Source: a virus. From it: a stretch of 64,000 nt of DNA. The position numbers were made by a program, and so were the translations under genes. The stretch lies in IMG/VR virus record IMGVR_UViG_3300034104_001007, positions 1 through 64,000 of that record; one strand, written 5' to 3'. How positions within the stretch are numbered: position 1 is the first letter of the stretch; every line of letters starts with the position of its first letter. The notes under the pieces are model-generated. The model saw only the letters and a list, made by a program, of their open reading frames with translations, was not told where the DNA came from and did no database searches. This document shows, piece by piece, positions 1-7,416 of the stretch.

Positions 1-504
1 AACGATAACAGAACAACAGACAACGACTTGTCCTACGCCATACAGTCCGCCTGTGATATCGCCTTGGGTGGAAACAATGAACTCATGCGTGAAGAGTCCA
101 ACCAACGTAACGAACATGAGCAGTCCGGTAAACCCAGTGAGTCCAATAAGTGCACCTGCGACCCAGGAACCAATGCCACCTGCACCTGCACCGGAGCCAC
201 CCCCGTTAGCAGAACCCCCTCCACCAGAAGCGCCGAGCACACCAGCTTCCCCTGCGCCCACTGCGGAGACCACGTCGGCAGCACCGGCCTCGTCCGTAAA
301 CACAAATATACAGTCCACCCAACAATCGCCGACCACGTCGAGCGGGACTACGCCGACTACATCAACGCCACAAGTGCCCAAGGGCAAGGAGCTAGTACCG
401 GGGTTCGGGGTAGTGATGAGTCTAGAAATTTTAAACAAGCCGATGCAGATTCAGGAGATACAGTTGAACGACGCATTGGCATACCAGCAGGAGTTACCAT
501 ATGA
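1..504 (+). CDS. Partial gene at left edge, reading frame uncertain
   Basis: The reading frame is open from the left edge and ends in an ATGA overlap with the next gene, whose start at 501 has a good AGGAG site. That arrangement favours this frame. However, the GC-rich stretch at about 60-380 makes a more ordinary protein in the +2 frame (open from base 2 to 643): a proline/alanine/threonine-rich linker with mixed third-codon bases. In the frame called here, nearly every third base of that stretch is C or G, unlike the rest of the phage. After about 400 this frame again looks more natural (A/T-rich third bases). A frameshift, real or a sequencing error, would reconcile the two. No function is assigned; it lies just upstream of the lysis genes. 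Confidence 0.45.
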   Translation, partial: NDNRTTDNDLSYAIQSACDIALGGNNELMREESNQRNEHEQSGKPSESNKCTCDPGTNATCTCTGATPVSRTPSTRSAEHTSFPCAHCGDHVGSTGLVRKHKYTVHPTIADHVERDYADYINATSAQGQGASTGVRGSDESRNFKQADADSGDTVERRIGIPAGVTI

Positions 505-971
505 GCTTGGAAGAAATCAAGGAATCTTACTCGAACTACTCAGCGAAAACGCTATTAGTAGTGGTTTTTGGGATATTAGCACCACTAGGTGGGACAGTCT
601 ACGTAGGTATAACGACCTACAACCGAGTTATAGCGGCGACTGAAATGATTGAGGCTAACAAGCCTTATGACGATACTGAACTAAAGGCAGAAGTCAACGC
701 GCTAAAGGTACAACTAGCTGCCCAACAACAATCAGTCAATACGGTTAAAGACGGTATGGTGACCACATCAAATCAGCTTGTATCTATGCAAGAGAAGGTA
801 TCTAACGCCATCGGCACTGCTAACGAAGCTAAAGCAATTACTAACGGCAACGTGCGCGAAACAGCAGCGTCTTTAATGGGTGTCCGTGAGGAAATGAAGG
901 CTACCCGTGAAGGCATTGAATCACAACTTAAAGCACTTAAACGTGCCACTTCTAACCCACTAGGAAATTAA
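501..971 (+). CDS. Membrane-anchored coiled-coil protein, putative lysis accessory (spanin/holin-like)
   Basis: The 156-residue protein has one strong membrane segment near the N-terminus (about residues 16-38, containing LLVVVFGILAPLGG). A long charged helical region with heptad character follows. This layout, an inner-membrane anchor plus a periplasmic coiled coil, fits an i-spanin or holin accessory. No spanin motif proves it. It lies directly before a 3-TM holin and a lysozyme, so a role in lysis is inferred from position. The ATG at 501 has AGGAG seven bases upstream and overlaps the previous stop. Confidence 0.7.
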   Translation: MSLEEIKESYSNYSAKTLLVVVFGILAPLGGTVYVGITTYNRVIAATEMIEANKPYDDTELKAEVNALKVQLAAQQQSVNTVKDGMVTTSNQLVSMQEKVSNAIGTANEAKAITNGNVRETAASLMGVREEMKATREGIESQLKALKRATSNPLGN

Positions 972-973
972 TT

Positions 974-1471
974 ATGTTATCAATCATATCAGGACTATTA
1001 GGCATAGGTTCATCAGCGCTACCCAGTATACTAGGCTTCTTCCAACAAAAGGGAGACCAAAAGCACGAAATGGCTATGGCTCGGTTGCAGACAGAACGTG
1101 AAGCTGCGATGGCTGCAGCTGGCTTTGCATCGCAAGAAAAGATAGAAGCTATCAAGCTAGAAGAAATTGAGGTGCAGACTTACGCGCAAGAGCGCGAGGC
1201 TTTATATGCCCACGACATGAAAATGATGGACAAGGCTTCGCAAGCTACTGTAGACTTAAATGCTAAGGTTCGTCCTATAATAGCGTTTACCTTTGTTGGC
1301 TTGCTTGTATTAGTAGACCTTGTTGGCTTAGGCTGGGCAATATATACTGGTGTTGAGTTTACGACAGCGATGAGCTTAGTATTTTCTGATGATGAAATGG
1401 CAATTGTAAGTAGCATAATCGGCTTCTACTTTGGTTCTCGTCAATGGGAAAAGCATCGTGAAGGTAAGTAA
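974..1471 (+). CDS. Holin of the 3-TM (GTA-type) family
   Basis: The 165-residue protein starts with a hydrophobic glycine-rich segment (about 1-25) and a charged helical middle. The C-terminal half contains LNAKVRPIIAFTFVG, two membrane segments, and an ending IIGFYFGSRQWEK. That ending pattern is typical of the 'holin of 3TMs' family. Such proteins would permeabilise the inner membrane for endolysin release. The gene ends just inside the lysozyme gene, giving a compact holin-endolysin cassette. Confidence 0.8.
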   Translation: MLSIISGLLGIGSSALPSILGFFQQKGDQKHEMAMARLQTEREAAMAAAGFASQEKIEAIKLEEIEVQTYAQEREALYAHDMKMMDKASQATVDLNAKVRPIIAFTFVGLLVLVDLVGLGWAIYTGVEFTTAMSLVFSDDEMAIVSSIIGFYFGSRQWEKHREGK

Positions 1472-1952
1472 AGAACTAATTAAAATGCTTAAGCACCACG
1501 AGGGCGTTAGGTACAAACCGTATCAATGCCCTGCTAAGCTTTGGACAATTGGTGTTGGGCATGTGATGTACCCGGAGCAAGCTAAGATACCGTCTACTCC
1601 AGAAGGTATGGCTGCTCGTAAAGCGTACCCACTAAAACCACAAGATAACCGTAGATGGAGCGAAGAAGAAGTTGACTCAATACTGGCTAAGGATGTCGTA
1701 CGATTTGAACGAGGGGTTGCCCGTTATCTACCTATACGACTTTCACAGAATGAATTTGATGCTCTGGTTAGTTTTAGCTTTAACCTTGGTCTTGGTGTAC
1801 TTCAGCGGTCAACCCTCCGTCAGGCGCTTTTGCGTGGCGATAAAGCAGGTGCTATTACGAGTCTTCTCAAGTATAATAAAGCCGGTGGTAAGGTCTTGAA
1901 AGGATTAGATAACCGCCGCAAAGACGAAGCAGCACTGTTCAGGAAAGAATAA
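1458..1952 (+). CDS. Endolysin, GH24 (T4/P22-type) lysozyme
   Basis: It hydrolyses the MurNAc-GlcNAc bond of peptidoglycan. Counting from the GTG at 1458, the catalytic signature is E15, C24 and T30 (HHEGVRYKPYQCPAKLWTIG). This is the E-8-C-5-T variant, in which cysteine replaces the aspartate of T4 lysozyme, as in several lambdoid and P1-type endolysins. The later block EFDALVSFSFNLG is also family-typical. There is no hydrophobic N-terminal signal-anchor, so export by the upstream holin is expected. An upstream TTG at 1431 is possible, but GTG 1458 gives the usual short lead-in; both overlap the holin gene. Confidence 0.9.
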   Translation: MKVSKELIKMLKHHEGVRYKPYQCPAKLWTIGVGHVMYPEQAKIPSTPEGMAARKAYPLKPQDNRRWSEEEVDSILAKDVVRFERGVARYLPIRLSQNEFDALVSFSFNLGLGVLQRSTLRQALLRGDKAGAITSLLKYNKAGGKVLKGLDNRRKDEAALFRKE

Positions 1953-1953
1953 A

Positions 1954-3882
1954 ATGCCATTACAGAAACTAGAATTTAGACCAGGATTAAACCGTGAAGG
2001 TACAGACTATGCCAATGAAGGCGGTTGGTACGACGGCGACAAGATTCGTTTTCGTTCTGGTTTCCCTGAAAAGATTGGCGGCTGGTCACGCTTATCTAAT
2101 GATACATACTTAGGTGTTGCCCGAGCATTATGGAATTGGCAGGCGCTTGACGGGTCAAACTACCTAGGTGTAGGCACTAACATTAAGTACTATATTGAAA
2201 AAGGTGGTCAGTATAATGACGTTACACCGTTCAGTTTTATCAGTGCGGCCGGCGCCCCTGATTTTGCGGCCACTACAGGGTCGAGTATTCTTACAGTAAC
2301 TGATGGTTCTTATAATCCAAGCGTTGGCGATTTTGTTGTGTTTAGTGCTGCTGTAACTCTAGGCGGAAACATCACCGCAGCTGTATTAAACCAAGAATAC
2401 GCGGTACTTACTGTACCTACATCTACTACCTATACTATATCAGCGCGAAGCGCTACAACCGGTTTACCTGTACTTGCCAACGCTTCAGATGTTGGGGTTG
2501 GTGGTTCCGCCACCATTGCGTCTTATGAAGTACCTATTGGTTTAAATGTATATACACTAGGTGTAGGTTGGGGCGCAGGCCCTTGGAGTCGCGGTACTTG
2601 GGGGTCAGGTTATACCTCAGGTATTGGGCAACAACTTCGTTTATGGTCTAATGATAACTTTGGCCAAGACCTTGTTATTGCTCCTCGTGGGGGCAGTGTA
2701 TATTACTGGAAAGCTTCATTAGGTGTATCTACTAGAGCAGTGTCACTAAATACTCTTTCTACTAATGAGGGGTATGCTGGAACCTATGTACCAAATACAA
2801 CTAACCAAGTAGTAGCTTCCGCTATTCAAAAATTTGTTATTGCTATGGGTGCTAATCCTTACCTTTCTGGAACCCCAAACACTCCGTTTAACCCAATGCT
2901 TGTTCGTTGGTCAGACCAACTTAATCCGTATGAATGGGTTCCAGCTATTACAAATCAGGCAGGTGAATTTGCGTTGACTAGCGGGTCATTTATTGTAGGC
3001 GCTAAGGCTACTCGTCAAGAGATTCTAATCTGGACTGATTCCGCACTATATTCAATGCAGTATCTAGGTGCCCCCTATGTGTGGGGTTTTAATATCTTGA
3101 TGGATAATATCTCTGTCATGTCACCTAATTCAATGATAACTATAAACAACGTAACATACTGGATGGGCGATGACAAGTTCTATATGTATTCCGGCCGCGT
3201 AGAAACTTTACCTTGCGCATTACGTCAGTATGTATTTAACGATATAAACAAAGACCAATCATTCCAAGTGTTTGCTGGGGGTAACGAAGGCTACAACGAA
3301 GTCTGGTGGTTCTACGTAAGTAACTCAAGTGGTGGAACTACAGTTGATAAGTATGTAATTTATAACTACGTTGACCGTGTCTGGTACTATGGTTCTATGT
3401 CTCGCAGTGCATGGCTAGATTCAGGCATTCGTCAGTACCCTATGGCAGCAGATTATAATACCCGGGTTCTTTACCATGAGTCTTCTGTCGATGATAACGC
3501 AGGGGATACTAGCCTACCTATTAATGCATATGTACAGTCTTCTGACTTTGATATCGGGGACGGACACAATTTTGGCTTCGTGTGGCGCATACTACCAGAC
3601 GTAAACTTTAATGGCTCTAATGTAAATCAACCGTCTGTAACTATGACTGTTAAACCACGAGTCAACTCAGGTTCTCCCTACGGCGCGGCTAATAACCCGT
3701 TAGTGCGAAGTGCAGATAACTTTAGTACAGGTCAGGTGTATAACATTCAAGAATTTACAGGACAAGTATATACTCGCATACGAGGTCGTCAGATGGCATT
3801 TAGAATTGAATCGTCAGACCTCGGAGTGTCTTGGCAACTAGGTATGCCTCGTATTGATATTAGACCAGATGGACGTAGATAA
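1954..3882 (+). CDS. Tail nozzle/hub-like structural protein
   Basis: The 642-residue protein opens with FRPGLNREGTDYANEGGWYDGDKIRFRSG and PEKIGGW-type text, split here only by spacing. Many tryptophan-rich beta segments follow, such as WSDQLNPYEW, VWYYGSMSRS and SWQLGMPRIDIRPDGRR. This pattern is common in podovirus tail hub or nozzle proteins of beta-propeller type (P22 gp10-like or T7 gp12-like role). Residues about 95-190 look like an inserted beta domain. It would form the end of the short tail through which DNA exits. Homology was judged by eye only. Confidence 0.6.
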   Translation: MPLQKLEFRPGLNREGTDYANEGGWYDGDKIRFRSGFPEKIGGWSRLSNDTYLGVARALWNWQALDGSNYLGVGTNIKYYIEKGGQYNDVTPFSFISAAGAPDFAATTGSSILTVTDGSYNPSVGDFVVFSAAVTLGGNITAAVLNQEYAVLTVPTSTTYTISARSATTGLPVLANASDVGVGGSATIASYEVPIGLNVYTLGVGWGAGPWSRGTWGSGYTSGIGQQLRLWSNDNFGQDLVIAPRGGSVYYWKASLGVSTRAVSLNTLSTNEGYAGTYVPNTTNQVVASAIQKFVIAMGANPYLSGTPNTPFNPMLVRWSDQLNPYEWVPAITNQAGEFALTSGSFIVGAKATRQEILIWTDSALYSMQYLGAPYVWGFNILMDNISVMSPNSMITINNVTYWMGDDKFYMYSGRVETLPCALRQYVFNDINKDQSFQVFAGGNEGYNEVWWFYVSNSSGGTTVDKYVIYNYVDRVWYYGSMSRSAWLDSGIRQYPMAADYNTRVLYHESSVDDNAGDTSLPINAYVQSSDFDIGDGHNFGFVWRILPDVNFNGSNVNQPSVTMTVKPRVNSGSPYGAANNPLVRSADNFSTGQVYNIQEFTGQVYTRIRGRQMAFRIESSDLGVSWQLGMPRIDIRPDGRR

Positions 3883-4577
3883 TGTCTTATAACACCCCTT
3901 TAAAATCGTTAACACTGCGCCCATCAAAAGCGCCTAACTTACCCATTGCGCCAGTTGAGTATAACCAACAGTACGTAGACCAACTATCCAATGCACTGCG
4001 TCTTTATTTTGCACAGGTCGATAACTTTTCACAGGGGTTATCAGGGGGTAACGGCGGTAGTTTTTTACAGCTTCCTCACATTGCAGCGTCATATAATGCG
4101 ATTCAATATGCTACTGCGGCTAATACCCCTACGATTGTTAAGTGGGATACTATGGAGTCGGGTAGTGGGTTTACCCTGAATGTAGATAACACAGCTACAG
4201 CGCAATTCCCCGGAATATACAAAATAACATACAGCATTCAATTTGCAAATGACGACAATGCAATACACGATGCTCATGTATGGCTTAGAATCAATGGGTC
4301 TACTTCAGCTGCTGATGTGGCAAAATCAGCTACTATCTTTTCATTACCTCCTCGCAAAAGTGCAGGGGTTCCTTCTTATGTATGTGGGTACTCAGAAGTA
4401 GTATTTACACTTAATCCGGGTGACAAAGTGGGATTATGGTGGGGTGTTGACCAAGCGGCTACATCAGGTGGGGCTACAGGAATCTATATGTTCTATGAAG
4501 GAGCGCAAACAACTCCCTTGGCGCACCCGGCTGTACCGTCTGTAATTGGCTCTATAACATTTGTATCTGCGTTATAA
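3882..4577 (+). CDS. Tail protein with C-terminal C1q/TNF-like jelly-roll domain
   Basis: The start codon overlaps the previous stop (TAATG). Residues 1-70 form a leader. From about residue 80 there is a jelly-roll pattern (NTPTIVKWDTMESGSGFTL, FPGIYKITYSIQFAN, DAHVWLRINGS, SEVVFTLNPGDKVGLWW) ending in ITFVSAL. This is characteristic of C1q/TNF-like domains used by phages as trimeric receptor-binding or head/tail decoration modules. It sits next to the nozzle-like gene, so it is probably virion-associated. Confidence 0.65.
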   Translation: MSYNTPLKSLTLRPSKAPNLPIAPVEYNQQYVDQLSNALRLYFAQVDNFSQGLSGGNGGSFLQLPHIAASYNAIQYATAANTPTIVKWDTMESGSGFTLNVDNTATAQFPGIYKITYSIQFANDDNAIHDAHVWLRINGSTSAADVAKSATIFSLPPRKSAGVPSYVCGYSEVVFTLNPGDKVGLWWGVDQAATSGGATGIYMFYEGAQTTPLAHPAVPSVIGSITFVSAL

Positions 4578-4619
4578 TAATGATAATATTCAGTAAACTA
4601 AACAAAGGTTTAAAAGCGA

Positions 4620-5108
4620 ATGCAGATAGAGCCTACAGAATTATCTAAAATAGTATCTAAAGAAGTACCAAGTAGAGTACAAATAGACAAGTTACAAGCT
4701 GAGATGGCATCAATGCCTATAGCAATGAGCTTTAAAACAGAGCATTATTTCTCTGGTGGCATGTATGGTAGAAAGATGACGTTACCTGCTGGAGTATTGC
4801 TTGTTGGAAGAGTACATAAGACTGACCATTTATTTATCTGCGCGCAAGGTGAAGCAATAGTGTGGACTGAAAATGGTATGCGTAAGATACATGCAGGCGA
4901 TGTAATCCCTACAAAAGCGGGGACAAAGAACGTAGTGTTAGCTATTACTGAGACTATAGGGTTCACTGCACTTAAAACAGATAAAACAGACGTAGCCGAA
5001 GCCGAAGATGAGTTGGTTGAGAATGACCCTGACTCTCCTTACGGAGTAGGTAATGAATTAAAAGACTGGGCGGTGGCCCTTAAAGCAACTCAGATTGAGG
5101 GTATATGA
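4620..5108 (+). CDS. Cupin-like protein
   Basis: The 162-residue protein has a central beta-sandwich pattern (about residues 40-120): ALSFKTEHYF-like lead, MTLPAGVLLVGRVHKTDHLF, GEAIVW, RKIHAGDVIPTKAGTKN. This spacing of strands and the G(D)xxxxPxG-like motif suggest a cupin. Several histidines could bind metal, but a complete metal-binding set is not certain. It sits among virion genes, so it may be structural rather than enzymatic. The Shine-Dalgarno is weak (AAAGG about 12 bases upstream). Confidence 0.5.
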   Translation: MQIEPTELSKIVSKEVPSRVQIDKLQAEMASMPIAMSFKTEHYFSGGMYGRKMTLPAGVLLVGRVHKTDHLFICAQGEAIVWTENGMRKIHAGDVIPTKAGTKNVVLAITETIGFTALKTDKTDVAEAEDELVENDPDSPYGVGNELKDWAVALKATQIEGI

Positions 5109-5109
5109 T

Positions 5110-6990
5110 ATGACTTTTGCAACATCAGCAGTAGTAATGGGTCAAGTAGCAGCGGCACAAGCGGCGGCAACGGCGGCAACAATGGCTGCAACGGCGGGAG
5201 GAGCAGCAACGGCAGCGTCAGCGGCGGCTAGCGGATTACCGGCGGCAGCACAACAAGCAATGGCGCAATCTGCAATGACTGGCGCAGGTGGGGTATCGGC
5301 GGCGGCACCTACAACAGCACTTACAACTGCGGCACCAACGGCAACGGGTGGTATACAAGGTGCTAACCTAGCTAACTTCTCCGGAAACACTATGATAGAT
5401 GCGGGAGGGTCTTTAATGGGTCCATCAGGCGGCCCAATGGCTTTATCCTCAACCCCAGTAACTCCAGAAGTAGCGGCGCCAGCTCAAGTAGCGACACCGG
5501 CAGCAGTGCCAGCACCAGCAGCGCCAACAGGTATAGAGCAAATTGGTACAAACCAGCTTAACCCTTATACAGGTGCGCCTGACTATTCAGCGGCAAACAA
5601 CGCGTCGCAATATGAAAAAATGATTGCTAGAAACAACGCTAGTGGAATGCCAGGCATGCCTTCTACTGCACCTTACGGCGCCAACTACGAACAACTATCT
5701 AGCGTAACTAACCAAGCTCCTAGTGCGTTTAATACTTCAGCTGGACAATTTACAGGTGTTCAAGGTACTCCACCTAGCGCGTTAGAACGTGGTTTTGGTA
5801 AGGTGATGGACTGGGCCGAGAAAAATCCTCTAACTTCCCTATACGCTGCGTCTACTATGGCTAATGCGTTACTTGCACCTGACGACGAAGAACCTAAGAA
5901 AAAACCTAGCTCGTTGAGTAAGTACAAGTTATCGCCTGATTTCCAAGCATCTAGACCAACGCCTAATGTATATAAACCTCAATACCAAAGCTTCGCTGAA
6001 GGCGGCATCGCTGCTTTAGCTGGTGGAACTTACCCAATGGGTAGACAAGATAACACTCAATTTGCAACTCCAACTCAAATGCCTATGAGTGCGGAAGTAG
6101 TCAATGCTGATTATGAGCCAATTGAAATGGCGAGTGGTGGTCTGGGGCGTCTTACCGCGGGGAATGAAGAAAATAAGTTCTATAACCCAATATTCGGTAA
6201 AGGCGGTGGTCAAAGTGTAGAGCCAGTAGACCCACTAGCCAAGTTTGTACGTGCTCCTAATGTAGCACCTAACCCATATAAACCTAGTTATGTTCCTGAA
6301 TCAAGAACGCCAGTAGGTCCTCCAACTAACGGCCCAATATTAGATTACGCTGCTAAATGGGGTGGGGCTCAAAATCTTTTAAGCGCTTATGCTCCTAATT
6401 TATCACCTATGGCGCAAGCGCCTACTGGTCCAGCAATGACACAAGCAGCGCCAGCGGCTAGCGGTCCTGGGTTTAAATCAGGTGGCATGCCGTCTCCAGG
6501 AATTGATGTGGGCATTGTAAGTGAAGACGACCCAGACTTTGCATTTACTTCACCATTCAAAACAACTGCAGGTAAATTAGACAAACTATATAAAAAGACT
6601 CATGTTTCACAAAAATCAATGGCGACAGCTCCTGAACTAGGTGCGATAGACCTAAACCCTGCTATGGTAAAAAGGGGAGCGCAAGGTGGCATTATGGGCG
6701 CTGATTCAAGTTTGGGTGGGTATGCAGCTGGAGGTAATCCTCGCTTGTTAAAAGGTCCGGGTGATGGTATGAGTGATGATATTCCTGCTACAATTGCCAA
6801 TAAACAACCTGCTCGTTTAGCCGATGGTGAGTTTGTAATCCCGGCAGATGTGGTTTCTCATTTAGGTAATGGGTCTACCGAAGCAGGCGCTAAACAATTG
6901 CACGGCATGATGGACAAAGTGCGCACGGCTCGCACAGGCAGGAAATCACAAGGTAAACAAATTAACCCTAAGAAATTCATGCCTAAATAA
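5110..6990 (+). CDS. Low-complexity virion protein with conserved phage C-terminus
   Basis: The first 100 residues are almost all Ala, Thr, Gly, Met and Gln. The middle is proline-rich and disordered. The C-terminal 90 residues are conserved-looking: GPGDGMSDDIPATIANKQ, then ARLADGEFVIPADVVSHLGN and an HGMMDKVRTARTG tail ending in lysines. That ending recurs in structural genes of aquatic podoviruses. ATG 5110 is preferred over an ATG at 5095 because GAGGG lies ten bases upstream. Its role may be in an internal virion or tail-channel complex; this is inference from position. Confidence 0.6.
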   Translation: MTFATSAVVMGQVAAAQAAATAATMAATAGGAATAASAAASGLPAAAQQAMAQSAMTGAGGVSAAAPTTALTTAAPTATGGIQGANLANFSGNTMIDAGGSLMGPSGGPMALSSTPVTPEVAAPAQVATPAAVPAPAAPTGIEQIGTNQLNPYTGAPDYSAANNASQYEKMIARNNASGMPGMPSTAPYGANYEQLSSVTNQAPSAFNTSAGQFTGVQGTPPSALERGFGKVMDWAEKNPLTSLYAASTMANALLAPDDEEPKKKPSSLSKYKLSPDFQASRPTPNVYKPQYQSFAEGGIAALAGGTYPMGRQDNTQFATPTQMPMSAEVVNADYEPIEMASGGLGRLTAGNEENKFYNPIFGKGGGQSVEPVDPLAKFVRAPNVAPNPYKPSYVPESRTPVGPPTNGPILDYAAKWGGAQNLLSAYAPNLSPMAQAPTGPAMTQAAPAASGPGFKSGGMPSPGIDVGIVSEDDPDFAFTSPFKTTAGKLDKLYKKTHVSQKSMATAPELGAIDLNPAMVKRGAQGGIMGADSSLGGYAAGGNPRLLKGPGDGMSDDIPATIANKQPARLADGEFVIPADVVSHLGNGSTEAGAKQLHGMMDKVRTARTGRKSQGKQINPKKFMPK

Positions 6991-6993
6991 ATT

Positions 6994-7416
6994 ATGGAGA
7001 TTTCAATCGTACCTGTCGAGCATATCGACAGTGTTTGGCCTTCGGTAGAGCAATATTTAAAAGGCGCTGCCGATTACACTTACGGTAGGTTTACCGTTGA
7101 GGATATAAAAAATAGGTTATATACAGCGCCTCAACAGTTGTGGATAGCTTATGACGAAGAAATTGTATATGGGGCGGTTGTAACTGAGATAACTCAGTAT
7201 CCTCAAATGCGTACTTTGGTTATGCATTTTACTGGTGGGGTAGAGTTACCTAAGTGGAAAAACGAAATGCTACAAATGCTGCAACGATTTGCTAAAGACC
7301 AAAGATGTAGCGTTATAGAAAGTTATGGCCGTATTGGCTGGGAAAAAGTATTTAAAAATGACGGGTTTAAATCGAGGTTCATGTTTTATGAGCTTCCTGT
7401 GGAGAAAGAAGTATGA
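6994..7416 (+). CDS. GNAT-like acetyltransferase-fold protein
   Basis: The 140-residue protein has a pattern often seen in phage GNAT-like proteins: an N-terminal substrate-side half (VEHIDSVWPSVEQYL), a central LWIAYDEEIVYGAVVTEI strand pair, and a C-terminal ESYGRIGWEKVFKNDGFK motif with FMFYEL. The classical RxxGxG/A acetyl-CoA loop is not obvious, so catalysis is doubtful. It lies between two virion genes with a 4-base overlap downstream and may be a structural or assembly accessory. Confidence 0.5.
   Translation: MEISIVPVEHIDSVWPSVEQYLKGAADYTYGRFTVEDIKNRLYTAPQQLWIAYDEEIVYGAVVTEITQYPQMRTLVMHFTGGVELPKWKNEMLQMLQRFAKDQRCSVIESYGRIGWEKVFKNDGFKSRFMFYELPVEKEV

Noticed and set aside
219-310. C2H2 zinc-finger-like pattern in the left-edge gene
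   Set aside because: The cysteines come from Pro-Ala codons (CCTGCxCC) read one base off, so the match is likely accidental.
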